The notes beneath the pieces are model-generated. The model worked only from the letters and a program-made list of their open reading frames with translations. It was not told the DNA's origin and did no database searches. The translations under genes and the position numbers were made by a program. Shown one piece after another: positions 32,745-41,072 of a stretch of DNA of 46,784 nucleotides. Position 1 is the first letter of the stretch. Each line of letters starts with the position of its first letter. The stretch is from an uncultured bacterium (GTDB lineage: Bacteria; Cyanobacteriota; Vampirovibrionia; Gastranaerophilales; Gastranaerophilaceae): contig CASGEP010000019.1 in NCBI GenBank assembly GCA_949300515.1, forward strand, positions 1 to 46,784, written 5' to 3'.

Positions 32745-33821
32745 ATGAAAAAAAAGATTCTTGAATTCTTTAAAAACACCACCGTTAGGATTATAAGCTT
32801 AATGCTGCTTATGCTTTTTGCGCTGAGCGTATTTTTGTTTTACGACGTTTATGTTTATCAGGTTAAAAAGTGTGTGAGCTTTTACTGGGTTTACAGGGGA
32901 GATAAATATTACAAGAAAAACAAAACCCAGCTTGCCATTGACTGTTATAAAAAGGCCCTGACTTATTATCCCGAGCACTACAGGGCAAGGTATAACCTTG
33001 CAAATATATATGTCGTTTATGAAGATTATCAAAGTGCGCTTGAGGAGTATTCAAAGGCTCTTGAGGTAAAACCCGACTTTATGATTGCCCGCATTGACTA
33101 TGCTCTTGTTTTGTCAAGTGCCGCTTTTGACCATGACAAGGCAATTGCAGAGTATAAAAAAGCAATAGAAAAAAAGCCAAAGTGGGTGTATATTCCGTTT
33201 TTTATAAACAACAGGGAAACATACAAATACAACAGTGCGGTTGCTTATTATAATATGGGGATTGCCTATCGTGCAAAGTCGCTTCTTGTGGGCGAAAATA
33301 AATTCAGTGCAAAAGAATATCTGCGGCTTTCGGCCGAAGCATACAGAAACGCACTGAAAAATCTTAAAAACTATGAAATATACTATAACTTAGCCCTGAC
33401 CCACCAGCTTTTAAAAAACAACAAAGAAGCCGGCAGAAACTATTGCAAGGCTATTGAACTTGAGCCTTTAAAATATGAAGCACACTACAATCTTGCAATT
33501 TTGCTGCGCGATATGAAAATGTACAGGGACTCAATCGACGAGTTTAAAAAAGCCGGTCTGATACTTGATATAGACGGCGAGAGTATAAAAACACGCTATA
33601 TTTACGACGTATTGTCGGGCGTAACCCAAAAAATGGTCTTAAGCGGGGATTACGACTATCTTGCAAATAAAAGTGAAGATAATAAAAATGACAAATACGG
33701 CGACAACCTGACATACTCGGGCGGCAAACTTGTTTTTACGGGCGAATATGACCGCTCCGTAGCCAGAAGCTTCAGGATATGCGCGGCAAAAGAGTACTTT
33801 GAAAGCGAAGATAAGGAATAA
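32745..33821 (+). CDS. Membrane-anchored TPR protein
   Basis: A 358-residue protein with one N-terminal membrane helix (residues about 14-34, IISLMLLMLFALSVFLFYDV) with lysines before it, then at least five TPRs (YYKKNKTQLAIDCYKKALTY, YRARYNLANIYVVYEDYQSA, YYNLALTHQLLKNNKEAG, YEAHYNLAILLRDMKMY). The last 75 residues are non-repetitive, with SGDYDYL and TGEYDRS segments. The TPR domain would face the periplasm if the N-terminus is cytoplasmic (inference). The cyclase gene begins one base after the stop, so the two are tightly coupled. Confidence 0.87.
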   Translation: MKKKILEFFKNTTVRIISLMLLMLFALSVFLFYDVYVYQVKKCVSFYWVYRGDKYYKKNKTQLAIDCYKKALTYYPEHYRARYNLANIYVVYEDYQSALEEYSKALEVKPDFMIARIDYALVLSSAAFDHDKAIAEYKKAIEKKPKWVYIPFFINNRETYKYNSAVAYYNMGIAYRAKSLLVGENKFSAKEYLRLSAEAYRNALKNLKNYEIYYNLALTHQLLKNNKEAGRNYCKAIELEPLKYEAHYNLAILLRDMKMYRDSIDEFKKAGLILDIDGESIKTRYIYDVLSGVTQKMVLSGDYDYLANKSEDNKNDKYGDNLTYSGGKLVFTGEYDRSVARSFRICAAKEYFESEDKE

Positions 33822-33822
33822 T

Positions 33823-35205
33823 ATGGACTATAAAACACTTTATAATTTTATGCTGAAATTGACTTATGCTTTTGAAAAATCAAACAGCAGGGCTGATTTT
33901 ATTTTGCGTCTGGAAGGCGCTTTTTCAAAGGTTTTGCGCATTGACAGGATAAAAATTTATCTGCTTGATGATTTTTCTTACGTTTTAAAAGACTTTGAAA
34001 AGCCCTGGGAAAATCTTGCCGACGACGAGCAAAACCAAAAAGTGCAAAAAGTCTTAAACTCTTTTGTCGGCTCTAAAGACTCTGCAAAATCGGGCGAAGA
34101 TGCCCTTTATATGCCGATTTATGAGGATACGAAAATCGTCGGGCTGCTGGAGATAATTCTCGAGAGAAAAATCGAAGAAAGTGACGAGTTTTTTGAGATA
34201 GCTCCTCTTGTGCAAAGGCAGATTTCCTACGCCGTTTTAAATTTTAAATCGGGCGAGAAAATGAAGCTCAACACGAAATTTTATAAAACAATCAGAAACA
34301 TAGCAAAAATTATTGAAACACAGTATGAACTGAGCTACATTCTGCCGATTTTGGGCGAGATGATAGACAGTTTTATATACGAACATTTGATTTATATATT
34401 TATAAAAAATAAAAATAAAAAAGAATTCAAGCTTGTGTGGCCCGCAAATATTAAAGATACGAGGATTTATGAATATTTGGAACAACTTAATTCAAAATCG
34501 GGCGTTACTCTGCAAAGAGAAGGTAAAGTGGGGATTTTCCCTCTTGTAAGCGAGCAAAAGCTGCTCGGTGCGGTTGTTGCGTACAATCCCTTTGATAAAT
34601 TAAACGAAAATGAGATAAATTACCTTGATGAAATTTCAAAACAGGCATCAATTACCATAGAGCGGGCGCTTGAGTATATGAAAATCCTAAAAGATGCGAC
34701 ACTGGATGCTCTTACGGGGCTTAATAACCGCCACCAGTTTGCAATAAGGCTCAGAGAAGAAACGGCAAGTGCAAAAAGGCAAAATGCCCCGCTCTGCTGC
34801 ATTATGACAGATATCGATTTCTTTAAAAAAGTAAACGATACGTACGGACATGCAGTCGGGGACTGTGTTTTGAAAAATGTTGCAAAAACAATTAAAAAAG
34901 AGCTCCGCGAAAACGATATACCTTCAAGGTACGGCGGGGAAGAGTTTACAATACTTTTGCCGCATACAACGCTTGAGGAAGCTTCCCTTGTCGCCCAGAG
35001 GTTAAGGCGTGCAATCGAGAAGAAAAAAATTAATATAGAGGAGTACAACATTCAGGGTGTAAATCAGCTCAGTGTCACAATATCCGTCGGTGTAAGCGCT
35101 TACGATAAGTCTATGAAAGAACCGGAGCAGCTGTATCAAAATGCCGATAAAGCGCTCTACGAAGCGAAAAAAAACGGAAGAAACCAAGTTGTTGTTTTTG
35201 CATAA
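33823..35205 (+). CDS. Diguanylate cyclase with GAF-like sensor (GGDEF)
   Basis: A 460-residue protein ending in a complete GGDEF domain. It makes the second messenger cyclic di-GMP from two GTP. Active-site loop is RYGGEEF; upstream are DALTGLNNRHQF and ITDIDFFKKVNDTYGHAVGD. The product-inhibition I-site RxxD is present (RENDIPSRYGGEEF), so the enzyme should be feedback-controlled. The N-terminal 290 residues look like two GAF-type sensor regions (LEGAFSKVLRIDRIKIYLLD, then a second about 165-290 ending ISKQASITIERALEYMK). No membrane helix. Start at the ATG at 33823 after AAGGA; an earlier ATG at 33799 overlaps the TPR gene. The operon with two TPR genes suggests c-di-GMP output to a TPR scaffold (inference). 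Confidence 0.93.
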   Translation: MDYKTLYNFMLKLTYAFEKSNSRADFILRLEGAFSKVLRIDRIKIYLLDDFSYVLKDFEKPWENLADDEQNQKVQKVLNSFVGSKDSAKSGEDALYMPIYEDTKIVGLLEIILERKIEESDEFFEIAPLVQRQISYAVLNFKSGEKMKLNTKFYKTIRNIAKIIETQYELSYILPILGEMIDSFIYEHLIYIFIKNKNKKEFKLVWPANIKDTRIYEYLEQLNSKSGVTLQREGKVGIFPLVSEQKLLGAVVAYNPFDKLNENEINYLDEISKQASITIERALEYMKILKDATLDALTGLNNRHQFAIRLREETASAKRQNAPLCCIMTDIDFFKKVNDTYGHAVGDCVLKNVAKTIKKELRENDIPSRYGGEEFTILLPHTTLEEASLVAQRLRRAIEKKKINIEEYNIQGVNQLSVTISVGVSAYDKSMKEPEQLYQNADKALYEAKKNGRNQVVVFA

Positions 35206-35295
35206 GTTCCAAACCCTTGCTATGAGCTTATCTGTTAACATAATGTAACAATATAATTTATACATAATAAGAATTTTATACGGAAAATTAACCCG

Positions 35296-35320
35296 CCAAA
35301 AAGCCTTTTTGGATTGAGTT
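35296..35320 (+). terminator. Possible terminator after the cyclase operon
   Basis: CCAAAAA (35296-35302) and TTTTTGG (35306-35312) form a 7-bp stem with a 3-base loop, followed after five bases by TTTTTT. It lies about 90 bases after the cyclase stop. The AT-only stem makes its strength doubtful. The rest of 35206-35416 is AT-rich without a recognised feature. Confidence 0.4.
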
Positions 35321-35416
35321 TTTTAACTTTTATTTTTTTCGTGCTTATTAAGTTTTGTAAAAAAATAATAAAAAAGTAAGCTCGGAAAATACATTAAAGT
35401 TATTTTTAATAATTAT

Positions 35417-35436
35417 ATTACAATTATAATTGTAAT
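35417..35436. promoter_or_regulatory. 20-bp perfect palindrome over a -10 element
   Basis: Positions 35417-35436 read ATTACAATTATAATTGTAAT, a perfect 10+10 dyad. It contains the consensus -10 TATAAT (35425-35430), 26 bases before the ATG at 35456; the -35 region is poor. A repressor bound here would block transcription of the small gene. The form resembles Fur/PerR-family boxes (TTA..AT..TAA arms), but the regulator is not identifiable. Confidence 0.55.
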
Positions 35437-35455
35437 GTTAAAGGGCTGAATAATA

Positions 35456-35689
35456 ATGTCTGTAAGGATATTGCGGGAGTCTTTAGTGAAAAAGCCGGTT
35501 GTAGTCAAATACCATGGTAAGCTCTATTACATCAACAGAGGCAAATTAAACAATACTCTAAACAGAATGGGTATGTGTGCAAAATTTGATTTTGTTGATG
35601 AAAATATGAGAGATTTTCTCGTGCAAAATAAACTTTTATACACGGAATTTTTGGAATTTATAAGCGATTATTGCGAAATTTGCAGATAG
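35456..35689 (+). CDS. Small protein of unknown function, probably repressor-controlled
   Basis: A 77-residue protein that I do not recognise. It starts SVRILRESLVKKPVVVKYHG, with a basic beta-like N-terminal half (KLYYINRGKLNNTLNR) and an acidic helical C-terminal half ending in a YCEICR motif with two cysteines three apart. A Cys also lies at position 42 or so. It might bind a metal, which would fit the Fur/PerR-like palindrome upstream, but this is speculation. AGGG lies ten bases before the ATG. Confidence 0.6.
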   Translation: MSVRILRESLVKKPVVVKYHGKLYYINRGKLNNTLNRMGMCAKFDFVDENMRDFLVQNKLLYTEFLEFISDYCEICR

Positions 35690-36076
35690 TTTTTTAAAAA
35701 AATAAACGCGATTTAATTATTTAAACAGCCAAGAGAGTATTTTAGAAGCCGCCAAGCGTATTGATACGGTTATTTTGAGATGTCAAAATATTTTTAGAAA
35801 GGTAATTCATTTACGTTTTATCCAAAATGCTTCCATGGTGCAAAATCCTTTTGGGTGCTGCATTGCAGCCTTGCTGTGTTAAAATAGATATCATCCTAAT
35901 ATATTAAGTTTTGTTTCAAAAATCTCATACATGGTGTTAGAAAATTAATTTTTGAATATAATGGTAGGGCAAAATTAATTAGTACTTTAGGATTATTTTT
36001 TTATAAATAAGGATTTAAAAGTATCTTTGTGCTAAGATTTTGCATGTATGGTAGTAAGTATTAAAGGATTTCAAAA
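35690..36076. other. 387-bp non-coding gap upstream of the GT35 gene
   Basis: No ORF with a ribosome-binding site and no tRNA-like structure is visible. A -10-like TATAAT (35957-35962, following TTTTGAA) could be the promoter of the GT35 gene, with a long untranslated leader of about 100 bases. A short CTGCATTGCAG hairpin occurs near 35858. AAAGGA at 36063 or so precedes the ATG at 36077. The gap could hide a small RNA or leader regulation, but nothing proves it. Confidence 0.35.
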
Positions 36077-37774
36077 ATGGCTTTACCAAATGTCGCATAT
36101 TTCTCAATGGAAATAGCATTAGACCAATCATTAGCAACTTATTCGGGCGGTTTAGGCTTTTTAGCCGGTGCGCACATGCAATCTGCAGGATACCTTCAAA
36201 TGCCGATGGTTGGTGTTACAATGTTGTGGTCATTCGGTTACTATGACCAACGTATCAACGAAAACGGAGAAGTTGAAGTTGCCTATATCAGAAAGCATTA
36301 TGACTTTTTAACCGACTTAAATGTATACACTACGGTAAGAGTGTTTAACGAGGATGTAAAAGTAAAAGCATTCAGAGTAGAAGGCGACCTTTTCGGTTCT
36401 TGCCCCGTTTATCTTTTGACAACGGATATTGACGGAAACTCCGAATGGGCAAGAAGAATTTCTCATAAACTCTATGACGGTGATGAAAAAGTCCGTATAG
36501 CTCAAGAAACAATTCTTGGTGTGGGCGGTGTGAGAATTCTTCAGGAAGTAGGCTATCCTTTTGATGTAATCCATATGAACGAAGGTCACGCGCTTCCCGC
36601 CGCATTTGAACTTTTAAGACAATACAATGGCGATTTGAACGCTGTTAAAAAGAAAACGGTATTCACAACTCACACACCCGTTGCCGCAGGTAACGAAGTT
36701 CACTGGGTTGATACATTAATGGAAGGCGGATTCTTTGCAGGCTGCTCGCGTGAAAGAGCTATTGAACTGGGCGGAGAAAACTTCTCCCTGACGGTTGCCG
36801 CTCTTAGAATGTCAAGAGTTGCAAACGCCGTATCACAGCTCCATGGTCTTGTTGCAAATAAAATGTGGGATTGGGTTCAAGGCAGATGTCCCATCCGTGC
36901 TATTACAAACGCAGTTAACCAGCACTACTGGCAAGACCCGAGAATTGCTTCCGCTGAAACATTCCAGGAATTACTGGATGCTAAAAAAGAAATGAAAAAG
37001 GACTTGTTCCAATACATTTCAGATACTCAGGGTAAAAGATTTGACCCGAGTGTTTTAACGATTACCTGGGCAAGAAGATTTGCGGATTATAAACGTGCAT
37101 GGCTTATTTTGATGGATAAACCGCGTATTGAAAAACTTTTGAACGAAAACAAAGTTCAGTTGATTTTTGCGGGCAAATTCCACCCCGATGATGCTATGGG
37201 CAAAGAAATGTTCAATAAAATCTTAAAAGAATCTTACAATATGAAAAATATTGTTGTTCTTCCGGGATACGAACTTGCACTCAGTGCAAAACTTAAAAAA
37301 GGTTCTGATATCTGGTTAAATACTCCTCTAAGACCTTTTGAAGCTTCGGGAACTTCAGGCATGTCAGCTAACTTAAACGGCGCGCTGCACTTCTCGACTT
37401 ATGACGGCTGGACGGTGGAGGGTACATTCCCCGGAATTAACGGCTACACTGTTGAATACCCCGGTCTTGATGATGATATTCCCTGGGAAGAAAGACACTG
37501 GAAGGATCACCAATGTGTAATGAATACATTGGAAAATGAAATTATTCCTACTTACTACAACAATCCTGACGAGTGGGCAAGGTTAATGCGCCAGGCAAAA
37601 AGAACTGCAGAAGCATACTTTAACTCTGACCGCATGGTTATTGAATACTATAACCGCGTGTACAAACCCATAGCTCACGGCGGTTCTCAAGCAGGTCAAG
37701 ACGACGATAAATCGGATGCAAAAATTGCGGAAAATCCGAACCTTGATGCTTGGACATTCTCTAACATAAAATAG
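36077..37774 (+). CDS. GT35 alpha-glucan phosphorylase-like protein with PLP lysine replaced by serine
   Basis: A 565-residue member of glycosyltransferase family 35 (short bacterial/archaeal glucan phosphorylase type). Family blocks: VAYFSMEIALDQSLATYSGG, MNEGHALPA (about residue 168), FTTHTPVAAGNEVHW, TITWARRFADYKRA, FAGKFHPDDAMGKEMF, and FEASGTSGM followed by SANLNGALHFSTYDGW. In genuine phosphorylases the residue after that Met is the lysine that carries pyridoxal phosphate (SGTSGMKA... or GTGNMK...). Here the codon at 37364-37366 is TCA, so residue 430 is serine. Also, the usual GVLAGD is GFLAGA. A phosphorolysis reaction through PLP is therefore doubtful; a different glycosyl transfer, a glycan-binding or a regulatory role is possible. 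Usual annotation would be glgP or malP. Confidence 0.85.
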   Translation: MALPNVAYFSMEIALDQSLATYSGGLGFLAGAHMQSAGYLQMPMVGVTMLWSFGYYDQRINENGEVEVAYIRKHYDFLTDLNVYTTVRVFNEDVKVKAFRVEGDLFGSCPVYLLTTDIDGNSEWARRISHKLYDGDEKVRIAQETILGVGGVRILQEVGYPFDVIHMNEGHALPAAFELLRQYNGDLNAVKKKTVFTTHTPVAAGNEVHWVDTLMEGGFFAGCSRERAIELGGENFSLTVAALRMSRVANAVSQLHGLVANKMWDWVQGRCPIRAITNAVNQHYWQDPRIASAETFQELLDAKKEMKKDLFQYISDTQGKRFDPSVLTITWARRFADYKRAWLILMDKPRIEKLLNENKVQLIFAGKFHPDDAMGKEMFNKILKESYNMKNIVVLPGYELALSAKLKKGSDIWLNTPLRPFEASGTSGMSANLNGALHFSTYDGWTVEGTFPGINGYTVEYPGLDDDIPWEERHWKDHQCVMNTLENEIIPTYYNNPDEWARLMRQAKRTAEAYFNSDRMVIEYYNRVYKPIAHGGSQAGQDDDKSDAKIAENPNLDAWTFSNIK

Positions 37775-37788
37775 TCTGAAAATTTCAT

Positions 37789-37827
37789 AAAATGGCGGAC
37801 AGGGTGAAAACCCTGCTCGCCATTTTT
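37789..37827 (+). terminator. Terminator after the GT35 gene
   Basis: An outer stem AAAATGGCG (37789-37797) / CGCCATTTT (37818-37826) encloses an inner stem CAGGGT / ACCCTG with a GAAA tetraloop (37806-37809); Ts follow. It lies 15 bases after the stop and separates the gene from lysS. Confidence 0.88.
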
Positions 37828-37875
37828 GTTTGTGATAAAATTTTTATATGAAGTAATAAACCAATGGAGACAGAA

Positions 37876-39363
37876 ATGGAAGCTACCAATAACAGCACTA
37901 TATCAAGCATTCGTGAGAACAGAATTCAAAAACTCAACGACCTTACGGACAGGGGAATTAATCCTTATCCCTATTCTTATGACAAAAATATAAGCGCTGC
38001 TGAGCTGCAAAAAAAATATAAAGACCTTGCGGCAGGCGAGGAAACAACCGACAGTTACAACGTTGCGGGGCGTATTATGGCAATTCGCAACACAGGCATG
38101 TTTATTGACCTTATGGACCCTTCGGGCAAAATTCAAATATTCTCGCACAAGGAAAATTTAGACCCCGACAAAATGGCTATAATTAAAATGCTCGATGTCG
38201 GTGATATAGTCGGTTTTTCGGGCGATGTAAGAAGAACGCCCAGAGGCGAGCTGAGCATAAAAGCACGCGATGTCAAATTGCTCTCAAAATCACTTTTGCC
38301 CCTGCCCGAAAAATTCCACGGTTTAACAGACGTTGAAATTCGCTATCGTCAGCGATATGTGGATATGATTATGAATCCTGAAGTACGCGACACCTTTAGA
38401 AAACGTTCTTTGATAATTCAAAAAATCAGAGAATATCTGTGCAATCAGGGATTTTTGGAAGTTGAAACACCAATGCTTCACACTCAAGCGGGCGGCGCTA
38501 CGGCAAGACCTTTTGAAACGTACCACAATGCCCTTGATATGCACATGTATTTAAGGATTGCACCCGAGTTGCACTTAAAAAGGCTCCTTGTGGGCGGGGT
38601 GAGCGAAAAGATTTTTGAAATGAACAGAAATTTCAGAAACGAAGGCATAGACACCCGCCACAACCCCGAGTTTACAATGATAGAGCTTTATCAGGCATAT
38701 GTTGATTACAACGATATGATGGTGCTTCTTGAAAATATGGTGTCAAGCGTTGCAAAAGACGTCCTGGGTACTATGGTAATTGAGTATCAGGGCAAAAAAA
38801 TTGACCTTACCCCTCCATGGGACAGAAAAACCATGCTCGGCGCGATAAAAGAGTTTACAGGTATTGATTTTAGTGAATATTTAACTGTCGATGAAGCCGC
38901 AAAACAGGCACAAAAACTCGGCATTGAGGTAGAAGACACAGACAGCTGGGGCAAAATTTTGGATAAAATTTTTGAAGTCCATGTTGAGCCTAAGCTCCTT
39001 CAGCCCACCCATATTCTTGACTATCCGCGCGATATCTCCCCGCTTGCAAAAGTTCACAGAGATAATCCGCGCCTGACAGAGCGCTTTGAAACGCGTATTA
39101 ATGGCTGGGAAATCTCAAATGCTTTCTCCGAGCTTACAGACCCGATTGACCAGAGAAACCGTTTTGAAGCTCAGGCAAGGGAAAAAGCAATGGGGGATGA
39201 AGAAGCCTGTGATATCGATGAAGATTTTATCTGTGCGCTTGAGCACGGTATGCCCCCAGCAGGCGGAATGGGCATCGGTATTGACCGTTTGGTTATGCTG
39301 CTTACGGACTCTCCTTCAATAAGGGATGTTATAGCGTTCCCTACCATGCGTCCGAGAGCCTAG
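37876..39363 (+). CDS. lysS: Lysyl-tRNA synthetase (class II)
   Basis: A 495-residue class II LysRS. The N-terminal OB-fold anticodon domain contains YNVAGRIMAIRNTGMFIDLM; then LTDVEIRYRQRYVDMIMN (motif 1 region), FRNEGIDTRHNPEFTMIELY (motif 2), and GGMGIGIDRLVMLLTD (motif 3). Length is standard. I start at the ATG at 37876, six bases after GGAG; the ATG at 37864 has no ribosome-binding site, as that GGAG lies inside its reading. It is bounded by terminators on both sides, so it is a single-gene unit. Confidence 0.95.
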   Translation: MEATNNSTISSIRENRIQKLNDLTDRGINPYPYSYDKNISAAELQKKYKDLAAGEETTDSYNVAGRIMAIRNTGMFIDLMDPSGKIQIFSHKENLDPDKMAIIKMLDVGDIVGFSGDVRRTPRGELSIKARDVKLLSKSLLPLPEKFHGLTDVEIRYRQRYVDMIMNPEVRDTFRKRSLIIQKIREYLCNQGFLEVETPMLHTQAGGATARPFETYHNALDMHMYLRIAPELHLKRLLVGGVSEKIFEMNRNFRNEGIDTRHNPEFTMIELYQAYVDYNDMMVLLENMVSSVAKDVLGTMVIEYQGKKIDLTPPWDRKTMLGAIKEFTGIDFSEYLTVDEAAKQAQKLGIEVEDTDSWGKILDKIFEVHVEPKLLQPTHILDYPRDISPLAKVHRDNPRLTERFETRINGWEISNAFSELTDPIDQRNRFEAQAREKAMGDEEACDIDEDFICALEHGMPPAGGMGIGIDRLVMLLTDSPSIRDVIAFPTMRPRA

Positions 39364-39380
39364 ATTAATATTTCTTAATA

Positions 39381-39417
39381 ATTGCGGTTAATTTTTTGCA
39401 CTAACCGCAATTTTTTT
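39381..39417 (+). terminator. Terminator after lysS
   Basis: ATTGCGGTTA (39381-39390) and TAACCGCAAT (39402-39411) form a perfect 10-bp stem, followed by a run of Ts. It lies 17 bases after the lysS stop. Confidence 0.9.
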
Positions 39418-39461
39418 GCTTCAACGGTTTTGTAAGTGCAGTAGCAAGGTTAGGTTAAAAT

Positions 39462-41072
39462 ATGACTCAGATGATACCTGTAAATAATAATCCTTTTGCG
39501 GCTTTTGATGTTCCGAAATTTGCCAAACAGCCCGATGTGTCCGCAAATTCAAACTATTATGCAGAAGATACACTTGAGCTGAACAACAATGCAGGAGTAA
39601 AAAGCACCGCTGCACCGGCACAGGACGATAATAAAACTTCATTTACCGATAAAATTAAAAAAATGAATCCCAAATTTGCAGCCGCCGCAGCTGCCGTTGC
39701 GGCTTTAGTCGTCGGCGCGGGTGTTTTTGCAATTAAAAGAAAAAAACCTGACACTGATACTGTTTTAAAAATCGTAGATTTTGCTCAGGACACGGCTAAA
39801 GGCGGCGCGGACTCTCTGTCAAAAACTGCGGATGAAGCGGCAGAACCGCTGAGAGAAGCACTTGGAGCTGCTGCAAAAAAAGCGGCTGATGAGATGACGG
39901 ATAAGCCGGCACAAGAAGCCGTAAAGATTGCGGCGGAAGCTGTGACGGCGGCTGTGGATGATGTAACGGTTAAACCCGCTGCAAAAATAATTGATACCGT
40001 GGTGCCCGATGCGCCTCAAGCTGCGGAGGCTGCCGATAAAGCGGTTCAGGAAGCTGCTCAGGAAGTCCTAAAGACTGCCGAGGGCGTTACGGCGGCAGAT
40101 GAGATAGCGAATAAGGCTGCAGATGTGACTAATAAGGCAGCTGATACGGTAAACGGTGCAGTATCCGATACCAAAAAAACTAATGCCGATGTAAACCTCG
40201 TACTCGCCGCTTTTGGAGTAGGGCTTTTCGCGCGCGCTTTCAGAGAGATTAAAAGCACCGATGATGCTCAGGCAATAGAACTGAAGAAAAAAATGCTTGA
40301 GAGCGAGCCATACATTAAACGTATTGAAATCCCTTATATCACAAGGGAAGCGCAGGAGTGCTACGAAAATTACAAAAACGAATTCACACAGGCGCTTGAT
40401 TATCTGAAAAAACCGTTTATGATAATGGAGCAAATGTATATAAGTTCGCAAAAAGCGTTTAGCGAGCTAAAAGAAGGCAGCTACAGCGAATTTTATGAAG
40501 GCACGGACATTGTAAAACGTGAAGTTGCAAGAGGCGCACATGGCAGTGTTACGCTTAAAAATTATGATAAAAACGGCGAACTGTTCAGTGTTGCCGACTA
40601 CTCCGAAAACGGCACCGCACGCGAAATAAGCTTGTATCAAGACGGAAAAATGAGAGCACGCGCGGAATACAAAATGTCTGATGTCAATAAACCTTATATT
40701 TCAAAGCTTTTTGTGTATACAAAAGGCTCTAAACAGGCACATACCGTGTCTTATGACGAAAATTCAAACCCTAAATCTTATCTTACAAGGAATTCCTTAG
40801 GACGCTTTACAAAATGTTTTAATTTAAACAGTGCCACAGGCGAACTTGAGAGCGTATTTTTACCCGAAAGGAAGGGTGTACACAGCGGCAAATGTGCAAA
40901 GAAATATTTCTACAAGCCCGACGGCGAATTGGATAAGGTTGTAATTATGCCTTCAAATGACTTGCCTCTGAGAAAATACAATTACGAGGACGGCGTGCTG
41001 ACCGGTATGGATTTATACGACAAGGAAGGCGATACACCTTTACTACATGTGCCTTTTGACACTCTAAATTAG
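39462..41072 (+). CDS. Unknown Ala-rich protein with one membrane helix and a repeat-like C-terminal domain
   Basis: A 536-residue protein that I do not recognise. Residues 1-60 are polar (NNNPFAAFDVPKF). About 67-88 is one hydrophobic helix (FAAAAAAVAALVVGAGVFAI) with KKMNPK before and KRKKP after. Residues about 95-245 are Ala/Asp/Lys/Val-rich amphipathic repeats of the AAKKAADEMTDKPAQEAVK kind, like apolipoprotein- or LEA-type helices. Residues about 330-536 look like beta-strand repeats recalling MORN-like or YD-like hairpins (VTLKNYDKNGELFSVADYSE, then ISLYQDGKMRARAEY and FYKPDGELDKVVIMP). No enzyme motif is visible. The signal-like helix is internal, not a cleavable peptide. It meets xerC/D tail to tail with a 4-base overlap. 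A structural envelope role is a guess. Confidence 0.8.
   Translation: MTQMIPVNNNPFAAFDVPKFAKQPDVSANSNYYAEDTLELNNNAGVKSTAAPAQDDNKTSFTDKIKKMNPKFAAAAAAVAALVVGAGVFAIKRKKPDTDTVLKIVDFAQDTAKGGADSLSKTADEAAEPLREALGAAAKKAADEMTDKPAQEAVKIAAEAVTAAVDDVTVKPAAKIIDTVVPDAPQAAEAADKAVQEAAQEVLKTAEGVTAADEIANKAADVTNKAADTVNGAVSDTKKTNADVNLVLAAFGVGLFARAFREIKSTDDAQAIELKKKMLESEPYIKRIEIPYITREAQECYENYKNEFTQALDYLKKPFMIMEQMYISSQKAFSELKEGSYSEFYEGTDIVKREVARGAHGSVTLKNYDKNGELFSVADYSENGTAREISLYQDGKMRARAEYKMSDVNKPYISKLFVYTKGSKQAHTVSYDENSNPKSYLTRNSLGRFTKCFNLNSATGELESVFLPERKGVHSGKCAKKYFYKPDGELDKVVIMPSNDLPLRKYNYEDGVLTGMDLYDKEGDTPLLHVPFDTLN

Noticed and set aside
35830-35900. Possible small RNA or tRNA-like element
   Set aside because: A short CTGCATTGCAG dyad is present, but there is no cloverleaf or other known fold, and no TTC-type T-loop.
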